A stretch of 64,000 nt of DNA. Origin: Spisula solida (lineage: Eukaryota > Mollusca > Bivalvia > Venerida > Mactridae). The notes beneath the pieces were generated by a model, which worked only from the letters and a program-made list of their open reading frames with translations, was not told where the DNA came from and made no database searches. Below are positions 36,725-48,136 of the stretch, piece after piece. Numbering within the stretch: position 1 is the stretch's first letter; every line of letters starts with the position of its first letter. A program made the position numbers and the translations under genes. Location of the stretch: positions 19,877,501 to 19,941,500 of the forward strand of contig OX365944.1 in the NCBI GenBank assembly GCA_947247005.1. The letters run 5' to 3'.

Positions 36725-36773
36725 AGGCAGATAGACCATTAACCTCTGGCAGAGGTCAATGGTCTATCTGCCT
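36725..36773. repeat. 24-bp inverted repeat (hairpin, 1-nt loop)
   Basis: 36725-36748 and 36750-36773 are reverse complements except for one position. The arms carry AGGCAGATAGACCATT. It sits directly before the fold-back element at 36776 and may be part of it. Confidence 0.9.
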
Positions 36774-36775
36774 GA

Positions 36776-36951
36776 GAAAACCCGAATGGCCGCACACTAT
36801 TCGCTGTCTCAGTCGACTGCAAACATAATAAAACGTGGAACTATTATGTTCACATATACAAGTATATGGTGTACATATTAGTAAGTTATTCATTTGCATA
36901 TTATTTGCGTTCGACTGAAACAGTCGTAGCGCTTGGCCATTCGGTTTTACT
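36776..36951. mobile_element. Fold-back/MITE-like element with about 50-bp imperfect inverted ends
   Basis: The left end runs AAAACCCGAATGGCCG, then CAGTCGACTGC. The right end, read in reverse, gives AAAACCGAATGGCC, then CTGTTTCAGTCGAACGC. The two arms match with small indels over about 50 bp and enclose an AT-rich centre. The family is unrecognised and the target duplication is unclear. Confidence 0.65.
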
Positions 36952-39090
36952 CTCTGTCTAATTTGCTAATGACAGCCAGCTTCGAGGTAATTTGTAACAT
37001 TTTAGTTCCAAGAACCAACATTCTGGTGAAAAAACCATACGTCTTACCTGCTGTTTGGAGGAATGAAACGCACCTACATATTATATACCACCATGGTATA
37101 ATTGTCATAATGATGAAGTTAAATCTTAACATCTAGAGGAGCTAAACAAGTTGGTGGCTAATGGAAAAGGGATAAAAAGGTAATGACAGATCGGACAGGG
37201 GCGGCAGCACTAAACAAACAACGGAACATGAAAGAAACAAAAAAAACATACGGAGAAAAGGAAAGTCAGAAGTATAAGTCACAAGGAGAAACATAAAAAA
37301 TGAACAAGAAAAAATGAAACGGACAGCTACAAAAACACGACACCTTACTCCGAAAGCCTGTAAGCCTTCCTATGAAGACTTTCGATTGAATGCAATACAA
37401 ATAATGCAAGAACAAAGTCTGACCTTAATGCTTCTTTTCTCATATATCAGCGAAGCGTACTGTGCCCTGTTCCCAACAAACATGATGGTAAGTGATGAAT
37501 CACTGGTGAACATGACTAGAACCTTCATCACAGCAACACTTTACAGCCGCCCGATGCTAAAATGAAGACAAAAAGGATTTTGTGTGCCAAGAGTCATATA
37601 TCGTTACAATAAATTGCCTTTACAAACACATTCCAACATTTAAAAATATTCATATATCATGATCTAGTTTTGTGCAGATCATGCCCTTCCGAGACTTCGG
37701 CTTAGGCCATACCCTCTAAATGTGGTTGTTAGTTGTTTGTGGAAGAGCTAAGTTAAGTTAGTACAGGCGGATACCTACTACAAATCTTTGAAACGAAATT
37801 GTTGTAATATATCTCCTATACTTCAAAGTGTACATCGCCATTAACATATATCAATTTGCTCCTCTGCCAACAACAGACAACCTCATTTGGATCTGAATAT
37901 CATATTTGCCCAACAAACCTTAGATGAAGTTTATATTTATGAACATTATTTCAGGTATGAGTAAATATTCCCGCATGAATGTTTAATGGACCTCAATTAA
38001 AGAGGGTCAAGTAACCACCAGTCTTCAAACAGCATCGACATTCGTGAATTCTGAATCACACATTGCAGTGAATAAAACATTAAAATAAACAATGGTTTCT
38101 GATACATAAATAATAATTATACATTGAGTTATCACATATGAGTTTACATCAAAGATGCTTGTGGTTGCCATATTGTTTAATCATACCCATAAAAACATTT
38201 CATTTAAAGTAAAACAAAACAACACCCCTTCGATTTAAGTCAAAAATAACATTTGCAATACAAACAGCTGACCTTGTACCTTAAATTACCAAGTTTTTTT
38301 ATTTTTCATGTACTTTATCATTTATGCACGATACTAAAAAATGATGTTTTTTCTCTAAAAGGGACATTTATTTCAAAATATATTACATCAAAAGATACTG
38401 CCCGCGTAGATCGATAAATGTATACAAACTATTTTATAATGATGTTATTTACTCGCAATAATTTATACCTTTTTCCTCGATCCAGATAACTTAATGACTT
38501 ACCTAAAATAGTAAATAATGTTGGAGAACCATTTTTATGAGTACAATCTAAGTACTAAGTACTTTTTTCAAAAGTCATTATTTACTTGGTTAAAAAATTG
38601 TCAAAACTAATAAATTTGGGATTTAAATATTCTATATCTAGTAAATTTACATCAAATATTATTAAGATTTGTGTGACATCAATAATTGGGCAAATAGTGA
38701 TTAGTTTAATGCTAATGGTATACCGAAAATTAGTATAAACTACATGTATAATGATAATAGTAGTTACTCGAAGATAGTCATTTTGTGATTTGATTTGTCA
38801 AAAAAATCAATGGCAAACGACTTAATATAATATGGTTGGTCCAATGGTTAGTTTAACTATTTCAGACTAAGGTGATATTGTAAATGCAATCAAAAAATGA
38901 GTGATAGTTTCAATGATTATGAGAACTTTACACTAGGTAGGTTCTGAACTTTGCCACAAATTATACTTATAAATGTTACGAACATTATTCGATAAGACAG
39001 TGTTAAATCAATTTGACTTAAGGGACTCCTACAGGTAATTATTGACTAAATTGTCCTTCAAAATACACTAATAAAACAAGATAATATTAC
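36952..39090. other. Intergenic repeat-rich stretch
   Basis: No gene recognised. TCGGACAGGGGCGGCAGCAC at 37191-37210 matches the start of the dispersed repeat found at 39091, suggesting a truncated copy. The 83-codon open frame at 37314-37565 has no family similarity I can name. Confidence 0.45.
37693..37765 (+). mobile_element. 5'-truncated SINE tail related to 44957-45125
   Basis: GTGGTTGTTAGTTGTTTGTG, then GAAGAGCTAAGTTA, is shared with the tail of the tRNA-headed repeat near 45.1 kb (GTAGTTGTTAGTTGCTTGTG, then GAAGAGCAAGTTA). The tRNA-like head is missing here. Confidence 0.55.
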
Positions 39091-39560
39091 GTCGGACAGG
39101 GTTGGAAGCTCTCAACTTAACCAGCCGAGCCAGGAAACATAAAATCATACAAAGCACAATGCCGAACACATAACCGAACGAGAAAATGGACTGCCAAAGC
39201 CCCAACAGTCAAAATGCTAAATAAGCTAGTTTCAGCAATCAAAAAGCTGAATGCACAAGCTCAATGACATAATTCAACAGCAAAACGGCTGAAATACCTA
39301 GGTTTAGCTGTCTGAAGTCCTAAAACGTTAGATAATATCAGTAATAAAAAGCTAAACGCCATGATTTAAGCTGAATGTCTTAGTGTCATCAATAAAAAAG
39401 TTTAAAGCCCCAGCCGAATAACCTTGTTTTAACAACTTGAAGTTAAATGCTCTAGCTGAATGGCCCAGCATCAACAAGCCGGGCGCCTCGGCTGAACGAC
39501 CTAGCTCAAACAAGCTGAATGCCCCCAACCGAATGACCCACTTTTAACAATTTGAATGCC
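39091..39560 (+). repeat. Dispersed repeat family A, copy 1
   Basis: Starts GTCGGACAGGGTTGGAAGC and contains CTCAACTTAACCAGCCGAGC, AAAGCACAATGCC, and many degenerate units of the form AAAAAGCTGAATGCCxxAG. Related copies lie at 49254 (+), 52298-52426 (-) and 54883-55090 (-). It could be the non-coding end of a retroelement with an internal short-period array. No coding sequence is attached. Confidence 0.75.
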
Positions 39561-39830
39561 ACGTTTCCACAGCAAGAAAGCAAAACACATATGCTTACAT
39601 AAAAATAAAATCTAACGAAGGAATACATAATCTCATGCAAAAAATAAGCAAGAACGAAACATGTATAAATCATCGCTATAAAAAATAACAACCAACCGGA
39701 CAGAAACTGCAGCTCTCTGCAGAAACAATTGAGCTCATAAGGCAAAACAGAACACGCAAACATCAAAATCCACAGACCTAGAGCAGAAGCCACAAAAATA
39801 CAAATGAACAAGAAAAACTCAACAGCTACA

Positions 39831-39968
39831 TGCCGAGCATAGCCTCTATTTCCCAGTCAGCTTTCCGCTGAAATATGGCAGGTATATATATGTGTGCCTC
39901 CACCCGGTTTTGAATCCGGTCGCCAGATTAGACGACAAGCGCGCTAACCATTGAGCTACGGAGGCCAC
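39831..39968 (-). mobile_element. tRNA-derived SINE family 1, full-length
   Basis: On the minus strand it reads GTGGCCTCCGTAGCTCAATG (A box), then TTGTCGTCTAATCTGGCGAC, GGATTCAAAACC (B box) and GGGTGGAGGCAC. A core follows with CATATTTCAGC, AAGCTGACTGG and GCTATGCTCGGCA. The same head and core occur at 60965, 61248 (inverted, truncated) and 63097. The acceptor stem does not pair, so this is not a functional tRNA. Confidence 0.88.
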
Positions 39969-41305
39969 AAGACATGACCTTACTGCGACAGCCCGTCACA
40001 CCAGCCAGTCAAACACAACTGGTGGTAGAGACAACAGACAACAACGAAAACCAATGACTACCTCACATCACATGGACAACCCCAAAACGGCACCGAACAG
40101 AAACATCGCATATGTCATCACGAAACCAAATAGTTAGCTTTACATGTTATTGGTTCCTGACAGTTCGTACTCAGTCATTCGCATTTCAATGTTTGAATAC
40201 CAAAGCAAAGGCAACTATGTACGCTTCATGTATCAACAAATGTGCATTTAATGTCGATTGATTTAAAACAAATATACTGCGTTTTAACAATATATATTTG
40301 AGCTATATAAGAACAACAATAATGCAACTTGAATGCAATTGGTCTTGATTGCTTGATTTATAGAGCGCAGACTTCTAAGACGGAACAAAGATTTTGTTGC
40401 TGTCATTGATAAATACGTTGAGGAAAACATATAGAATGAAAAAAATGCTTCAAGGATAGATGTTTTAAATTCAACTAGTGTTTAAATTAGTTAACAAGAA
40501 TATGTATTAGTTACTATACTTTTTCTGACGTAGACAAATTATACGACGTCAATATGACAGTTGCATTTATAAATTATTCACCAACCAAAATTAGGTAAGG
40601 AATCTGTTGACCTTCGTTGTAATATCTATTCAAATGAATACGCAGATTGAACGCAAAAAAACTTACATATTTGAAGAATTAAACATTAAGACAAATTTAT
40701 CATTTCAAATGAGTGAATTTGTGAACAATATACTAGCAAGTACAGCACTTAATTAACGCGGAAACAAGAAAAGTAGAACAGAATACCGCAAACATAAATC
40801 AGGCCCTTAAACCTACCCTACCAAAAGTTTTTCAAGGCACTCAATAACGAGTCACTAAAGCAGACTGACCCCTGGAAGAGAACCAGAAGTGACCCTACCT
40901 TACAAAAATGCAAAACACTCAGGAACGAGTCACTAAAGCGAACTGACCCAAGCGATTCAGGAGGCTAACACAACAGCATCAAAGGGCAGAAGATACACAA
41001 AGAGAAGACTCAAAACATGATCATCTTGTTAAATATATGTTCGTAGACACAATTAGGGGTCCCCCAAAACAATACAGAAAGGATTAGTGTGCTGATATTA
41101 ACAACAAGACATTATTGAAGAAAACTCAAAACACACAAACATCAAACGACACTTGGAAAAGCATTACACAACTCGTAAGAGATTTTTAAAAGGGAACGGG
41201 AAGCAGGTTTGGAATTTTGGAACAGATACTGAGGGTTTACAAACCAGGTGGACGGTAAACAATAGGCGTATTTACTGATAACTAAGGGTATAAAATTAAA
41301 AAAAA
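39969..41305. other. Intergenic, no gene seen; one short tandem duplication
   Basis: A-rich on the + strand. A block ending AACGAGTCACTAAAGC and ACTGACCC occurs twice at about 40816-40871 and 40893-40949 (period about 76 bp). Nothing else is recognised. Confidence 0.5.
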
Positions 41306-41504
41306 GAATGCGTTCACACATAGCATATCATCTAGAATAAATCATGACATAAACATACAAAGGGTAAAGTAGAATGTGTTCGCAGACATAGCATATCATC
41401 TAGAATAAATCATGACATAAACATGCAAAGGGTAAACGTAGAATGTGTTTACACACATAGCATATCATCAAGAATAAATCATGACATAAACATACACATA
41501 CATA
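41306..41504 (+). repeat. Minisatellite, three units of 66-69 bp
   Basis: Units start at 41306, 41372 and 41441 with GAATGYGTT and share ACATAGCATATCATC, AGAATAAATCATGACATAAA and CAAAGGGTAAA. The third is incomplete and grades into CATACACATACATATAT. Divergence between units is low. Confidence 0.9.
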
Positions 41505-42161
41505 TATAAGGACGAGTTAACTGATAAATATAAATGGACATGTAAGATAGAGGCTTCAGAACATGGAATTATGTCTTTAGAAAATCCGGATTTGATGAAA
41601 AAACAGATAGACGATAAACGTTCTCTAGATTGGCAATACAAGTAAGTGATATGGGTATGCATGGCGTATAACAACAATGCCGTGTATAATCAATACAATT
41701 GTTTGCGTGACATTTAACAACAAATCAACTCCATATCCCGGGATGAGAGTTACAAGTTCGGTAAGAAAAATTGGTTCATTTCCTGTGACCCGAAAAGCTT
41801 TTTAGAAGAGGATGGCGGAGGTCCCATTGCACTCACATCCCTGACTGAAACAGTAAACGTGCAATGTTACAGTGAAATTGACGAATTGGTACTAGTAATA
41901 GTATGCTATATGTACAGATGAAACATGATACGTGCTTAGAAACATAGCAAATGTCATCACTACAAGATACACATCTAAATGTCACACGACAGCGGTACTA
42001 TATAGCACGGATAATCTGACGTGATCCTGACTTTAACAAGGTTCTTGCGTTGAATACATGTATATAAATATCCGCAAGCAAATCGTGCAATATCGGATGT
42101 GTTTGTATTACCCCTAGAGCGTCTTCGTAATACTCCCCGCTAATGAGAACATACAACCGGA

Positions 42162-42542
42162 ACTATAAACATAGACAAGATATCAGCTGTTAAATTATGC
42201 TAATAGAAGGTCGAGGGTCGTGTCAAGTTCTCTGTACTTTACACATGGAAAGCAAAAATAATACACATGGATAGAGAAAATTACTACGCTAGGAAGAGCA
42301 ATACTTACATATAGAAAATGGGAAATGTACGTGTACACGAAAGGGGAATTGAAAGGGAAACCACGTTCACTCGGAACTTACGGAAAGCATTAACATGGAA
42401 AAAAACTGTTGATAAGAATGGACTGCTATTTCAATCTCTCAAATACGATATCAGTAGTTTGTGTTGTATAATGCTGAGAATTTGACGTGATCCTCGACCT
42501 TCAAGTTGTTTAATTAACAGCTGATATCTTATCTATTTATAG
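42162..42542. mobile_element. MITE-like element with about 65-bp terminal inverted repeats
   Basis: The left arm (42162-42235) runs ACTATAAACATAGACAAG, then ATATCAGCTGTTAA and AAGGTCGAGGGTCGTGTCAA. The right arm (42476-42542) read in reverse gives GCTATAAATAGATAAGATAT, CAGCTGTTAA and AAGGTCGAGGATCACGTCAA. The interior has no coding capacity. A related arm fragment (TGACGTGATCCTGACTTTAA) occurs at 42018-42037. The superfamily is unclear. Confidence 0.85.
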
Positions 42543-43626
42543 CGCCGATTGTGTTAATTGTCATAAGCTATTTCACAGTTTGGTCGCGTAAATTGATATA
42601 TTGAACGCATGCATCTTGTAATATACCGGTATTCATGCATAAAGGTTAGGATCATGTCATTATTTCCATACTGCAAGTAGATCAATGTGTTATTGACTGT
42701 TGTATGGTGGTGTTTGGTAAATGTGGAATTGCTTGTGTCGACTATGATTGCGAAGTTGCACTGGTTTGCCTCCATTGTTGCAATGATTAGCCATATCAAG
42801 GAGACCTATCCATAATGTAAGCCAATATCGTCAATATTTATAGAAAAATAGCGAATTAGATCATTAAAGCAAAGTAATAGTACGGATGACCATGCAGAAA
42901 ATTCATAAACTTTTATGCCATATTTATTGCACGTGAAGATTTTTATTGTTCAACTCTCTATGGGTATAAAAACCACACTAATTCCAATGCCCAGTTGTTG
43001 TAAACGCTAATATAGACGTCGTCTGTCACTGTTAGTTTTGGCATCTTAGTAAATATTAACGTCAAATATCTCACTAGGGACTTCTCTTGTCGTTTGGAAT
43101 TTGGACAGAAATAATATGCGCTAAATATTTTATTATTATTGCTGAAAATGACAAGCAAGAATCCGTGAAATAAAGATCATAGAATACGATACGTTTAAAA
43201 CGATGTTACCAATTCAAGTGTAAATAAACAGAAATTTGAAATGAATAATTAAGAAGGTTATAATTACTTCGTACTGCGTGTATAAGACACCGGGTGGCCC
43301 AGGTTAATAAATTAAATATACAATTGCCACAACAAACGTTTGAAACAACACATTTTATTACCACTAAGGGACGAACATTGGGAATGGGACCGTTTTTAGT
43401 AAACTGAAGATTATTAATTATGAATAAAAATAGAGGAATGTAATAGTTATATTCCTTATTTCTATGTTCGTTGGAATTTAAAGAAACTACGATGTATCTT
43501 TTTCCTACAATGAGCATAGATTGTATCTTTTAGATATAAAGATAAAACAGTGAACGTTTGAAATACAGAGTTCGATGAATATAATTACGTCATGAATCTT
43601 TTTGAACATCTAGGATTATTTCTATA

Positions 43627-43885
43627 GCAGTGGTGGCCTATAGGTAGGGTGCGCTCTTTGGAATTGATGGTAGATGGTTCCGAGTTGGATCACGTTCGGT
43701 GCCACTACTTATTTTATCTGAACAGAACAAACCAAAATGATTTACTTTATCCGGGTGTTTGAAAGTCTACCTGAGAGGGTCGACGCCAATGTATTGTGGC
43801 GGCCCTCAGCGCCCAGTAGAACACCCAACTTGCGACTCAGTGACCATGGGTAAATGCACTGTCGGCTGTACGGAAGCATGTATGA
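43627..43885 (+). mobile_element. tRNA-derived SINE family 2, copy 1
   Basis: The head GTGGTGGCCTATAGGTAGG, then GATGGTTCCGAGTTGGATC, looks like eroded A and B boxes. The tail contains ACTTGCGACTCAGTGACCAT and GGGTAAATGCACTGTCGGC, which matches the tail of the minus-strand element at 44333-44575. The pairing of a tRNA-like head with a shared tail in two nearby copies is what identifies the family. Confidence 0.6.
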
Positions 43886-44332
43886 AATATACTAAAACAC
43901 ATTTTCTACGTTAACAGGTAATGGTGAACACAGTTACAGTGTATTGACAGAGCGTTAAGTGTGACGTCATCAATAACAATTTGTATTTTGCAGAACAATC
44001 GCATGACAGATGCCAGGCGTATGTTTTTGGTTAAAAACTCGCGATCAATGACTTACATTATACTTACCAAGATAATGACTTAACGAATTTACGACATGAT
44101 ATCGGCAGCATGCATTCTACAGTAACATCAACTGAAATAGTGAACATACATCTTTGTATCTGTATTAACGCACCAGTATACAGTGACGGAACAAGACGCC
44201 TGGTCAAATCAAAACAAAACTTCGGAAAAATATCTAATGTCTTTATCAAAAATGGATCTAACTTAGGATATGAATCTGTCAAATTAACTAAAATATCAAT
44301 TTGATGTCTATTTTCAGAATTGCATCATCCGT

Positions 44333-44575
44333 TCAGTCGACTAGACGTTTACCAATCGACCATTGAGTCGCAAGTCTACACAAACCGATGACAGTCACAG
44401 CACGTTGGCCTTCGACCTTAGCAGATACCAATTCATACACCTGCATTAAGTTGAGCATTGTGGGTATTTGTGCTAAGAGAAATTTATTAAAAACAGTGTC
44501 GCGTACGGGGATCGAAATTGGGGCCTCTCGATCCCTAAGAAAGCATCCTTCCGTTGGACCAAATTTTAGGCTTTT
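44333..44575 (-). mobile_element. tRNA-derived SINE family 2, copy 2
   Basis: Read on the minus strand, the head is TTGGTCCAACGGAAGGATGC (A box region), then GGCCCCAATTTCGATCCCCG (B box). The tail includes AAGGTCGAAGGCCAACGTGC and ACTTGCGACTCAATGGTCGA. A 107-codon minus-strand open frame covering it is incidental. Confidence 0.65.
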
Positions 44576-44956
44576 GCTATGTCTGCGAATGGTATATTTG
44601 CATGTTTGCAATAATAATCTATATTGCATGTTGTGTGTTTTAGGACATCGGACCAATTAGGCTATTGATCTAAAATAAAGTTTTTTATGATAACAATAAT
44701 AATATGTTCAGGTTAATAGCTAAATACGCTGATAATGCCAATGGACTGATATTACATTTGAACGAACTATGGGATCATTTTTCAGTTGATTTGTCTGAGT
44801 TTTCAGTCGCTGTAAATTGCTGCATACATTGTATGATTTGTTTGTCTGGTACCTGACCTATGAATGACATTATAGGTACTTATTTGATTTATAAGCTAGA
44901 CTGGAAACAATACATAATAGCATAATAGCACGTACTCATACACAAACTTAAAATCC

Positions 44957-45125
44957 TTTCGGTGAGCGGTTTGCATAGGTCACTTGCTTATCACCGGGGG
45001 ATCCGGGTTCGATACTGTGTAATGCAGGTAACGGGCTTTATTTACGTTGGATATGCTCATATCTTCCACATGCGGAGTAGTTGTTAGTTGCTTGTGGAAG
45101 AGCAAGTTAGAACTGGTTTATAAAT
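44957..45125 (+). mobile_element. tRNA-derived SINE family 3
   Basis: CGGTGAGCGGTTTGCATAGG is a plausible A box region and GGGGGATCCGGGTTCGATAC contains a good B box (GGTTCGATAC). A tail with GTAGTTGTTAGTTGCTTGTG follows, shared with 37693-37765. There is no functional tRNA fold. Confidence 0.65.
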
Positions 45126-46199
45126 AATTCCAGGAAAACCGGTTATGACAACTGACTACAGTAAATTCGTGTATGACTGAAAAAGGTTATAAATAATAAA
45201 AAAGTTTAACAAAATTCAACACTTAAAGTTATATTACTTTCACGTGCATGTGTCGGTGGCGTCACATACTTTGAATGCCCGGTTTCTGTTGGTGCACATA
45301 TTGAGAGACGCGTCTTACTCGTATAGGCGAGTGTGGCGTCCTCTGTAATGATTTAACCCTCATTCCATAATTTTACGTATTTTGAGTCGAAAAGGTAAAA
45401 GGTTACACCCAGGGTATTGTAAACAAATACAGTTTGATTCAAGGGTTGTTATATATGAGCTGATAAGTTCATTACACTCCAGTGTGTGTGCTGCTTTTAG
45501 TCATCTGTGTTAACAGAATGCCGTCCTCATTTTAGATATTCGGGTCAATTGCCACAAAAATGCCCGTATTATTCTTGCCACTTTGGTTATAGTTGGCTTG
45601 ATTACAAATTACCTGGAAACAACGACATACCAGGATTTCATTGCGTGCTGAAAGCATTTCATGAATATTCTGATATTTAACAGCAGACCACAGGTAACTG
45701 TATCATTGATAAAGATTAAAAATATTTTTTTATTAAGATATTATGAATTTTATAAAAAAAGTGCAGCAGGCTAGACGTTATATGAACATTTGCACAACGC
45801 CTTTTTCGTTGGTTTTGTTTAGATATCGTTAGTCAGACAGGTGTATTGAATTTGTTTGTTCTTACCAAATGTGTAGTATACTGGTACATGTATAATATTA
45901 ATAAATATCAAACTTTACTTTAATTATGTATTATTTAAACAATTATACGTTTGGCCTTGTATACTCATAAATAACAGTAGCATGAACAACATTTAAATAC
46001 AAACATGTATACTTAGGTTGTTGGTCCTTTGTACAGTAGTATGCATTAAACTGAGTGAAACTGAAATGCTTTTTACACAAAATTATCAAAGAAAATGTAA
46101 GTTTCATGTAAAAATTCATGTACATTTTCTTGTTCGCAATTAAACGTCATCATACATTTAACCAAGTAGAGCAACGCAAAAGCAACGTTGTGACTATAT
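45126..46199. other. Intergenic, no gene seen
   Basis: AT-rich. ACCACAGGTAACTGTATC at 45689-45706 is one arm of the small MITE family seen complete at 32955-33086; a matching opposite arm was not found here. Confidence 0.5.
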
Positions 46200-46560
46200 T
46201 GTTATACAGAAATGAATGCTTGGGAGTTCTAAGCAAAGCCGAGTTTACAACGGCTGCCGCCGATAAGTCTGCAGAACCCCATCTCCAACCACATCCTTTT
46301 AGACTGATTTGGCAGCATTCAACCTACATCATCAAATCTGCTTTCGATGGTTAGGACATGGCCAAAAACATCCACGCAAAACCCACATGCAAATAGCCAT
46401 CCAATTGACATATATGGGTAAAAGCCGAAATAAGAGACCAAAGACCACATGGTACATAACAGATGTAAAACTTAAGTGCAACGGAAGCTATAGCGAAGAA
46501 TAGAGCTGAACAGAGAAATATTGTGGCGACCTTACGATCCGGTTTTGATCAATGAGGATA
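46200..46560 (+). pseudogene. LINE reverse-transcriptase C-terminal relic
   Basis: The frame encodes RWLGHGQKHPRKTH, then GKSRNKRPKTTW and, after a frameshift, AKNRAEQRNIVATLRSG. This is the conserved C-terminal signature of non-LTR retrotransposon proteins, of the form WLGHvxRm...GxRxxGRPkxtW...AxxRxxWRxlVaxL. Only the C-terminal end remains and it carries stops and a frameshift, so it is a dead 5'-truncated LINE copy. The clade cannot be assigned. Confidence 0.75.
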
Positions 46561-47584
46561 AGTAAATACACATTGAATCGTACGTCACTGGCTCCTAGAG
46601 ACATAACTGACAGTGTCCAGCACCGTACGGGACTAAACAGTAATACCAATCAAACGATGGTAAAATATGATCAAATTTGTCATGGTTTCCATAATGAAAG
46701 AATATTATTTGTAGCCCAGAGTGACTGATTCTAGTATTAATATTATATAAATACTGATAATAAAACAACAATAATGATTTCCACTTTTGACGAAATATAA
46801 TTGCATCAAGACCGTACCATTAACTACTCGTGTATGTTAATAAAACAAAAACACATTATGTCTGTAGGCGAAGTTTTCTGACCATTTTATTGACATTGTC
46901 CGGAGAAAAAAAACGAATTAGAATCTCTCGCGAGAATATATCATCGCTGGCGGAGTGATACAGCCAGAAGGGAGTACATTGACTGTTTGTCAGTCTGGCG
47001 CTAGGGATCCCATAGCTTTGACACTCGTATTAAAAGCAGTGACGCAGAACAAATTGACTCTGTGTTTTCTTGTGGGAAATAAAGAAAATAGTCCGACTTT
47101 TCTAATTGAGACAACCGGAAATCACGGTACGAATAATTATCCGTGATATCATAGTTCGTCTCAATGGTAGTGGTCTTGACTTTATGGTCAAATTATGAAC
47201 GGAAAAATTGAAGCATAACGTTTTTTCAATGGAGTTTTAGGCCGTTTTGCACTCGTTTTATTTCAGCTATATATGACGGACGGTTGATATGGCCAGTTGT
47301 CCTCGAAATGATTTAACATTTGCTCTTTGCAATTGACAACTTCTCCACGTGTGACGGACATGAACGTATACAATACCATGTAAAAATCTGCCTAACCCCA
47401 AAACGAACCAAGCAGACCGATTGGTAGTGCAGTTAACAGTCAAGGTAACGGCTGGGATAGAATAATAACTATAAATTTGAACAATTAAAAAATGGTGTCA
47501 TTTAAAGAAGAACCTTCAAACGGACGTGGAAGGATACCAAGTATACCAAATACATCAATGAACACACCGAAGATACAGGGACAC
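46561..47584. other. Intergenic, no gene seen
   Basis: AT-rich with a few short open frames without similarity. A small palindrome TCTCGCGAGA lies near 46925. Confidence 0.5.
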
Positions 47585-47844
47585 CAGGGCTAGTATTCAC
47601 ATCTTAGCAGAAAACAAAGGAATTTCTTAAAATCTTGATTTTTTCTAAAGCGTATCAGCTGAGCAAGAAAATCAAGATGCTTAATATTTTATATAGCTAT
47701 GAAGTATCAGGTAAAGAGCTACTATAATCACTAAGAAAACATTGATTATTTTTTAAATTGCGGGAGATATGAGCTGCACAAATTATTGACTTAAGTCAAA
47801 AACATTAAGTTTTAACTTAAGATGCTTTATAAATATGGCCCCTG
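47585..47844. mobile_element. MITE of the CAGGGC family, copy 1
   Basis: Left end CAGGGCTAGTATTCACATC, then TTAGCAGAAAAC; right end TTAAGATGCTTTATAAATAT, then GGCCCCTG. The ends are inverted repeats of about 30-50 bp. CAGGGC termini suggest a hAT-like relationship, but I see no 8-bp target duplication. The interior includes GAGCTACTATAATCA, found in inverse in copy 2. Confidence 0.82.
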
Positions 47845-47869
47845 AGCTATATACATACGAATGTACAAG

Positions 47870-48136
47870 CCTGGGTTGGTATTTATAAAGCATCTTAGCA
47901 GAAAACTAAAATATTTTGACTTAAGTAAAAAAAATTGTAATGTGCATATATTCCACAAATTGAAGAATAACCCATGTTTGCTTTGTGATTATAGTAGCTC
48001 TCGTCATAATGCATCAAAAATATGTGAGGAATCGTTAAACTTGGTTGTATTATTTAGCTGATATCCTTAAGGAAATTTTAAGATTTTAAGAAAATTCTTA
48101 GTTTTCTACTAAGATGCTTTATAAATACCGGCCCTG
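47870..48136. mobile_element. MITE of the CAGGGC family, copy 2 (opposite orientation)
   Basis: Left end CCTGGGTTGGTATTTATAAA, then GCATCTTAGCAGAAAACTA; right end TTAGTTTTCTACTAAGATGC, then TTTATAAATACCGGCCCTG. The internal TGATTATAGTAGCTC is the reverse complement of a block in copy 1, so the two copies lie in opposite orientation only 25 bp apart. Confidence 0.85.

Noticed and set aside
37314..37565. 83-codon frame
   Set aside because: No similarity recognised; follows a fragment of repeat family A.
44333..44656. 107-codon minus-strand frame
   Set aside because: Coincides with SINE family 2; tRNA-like boxes explain the sequence better than a protein.
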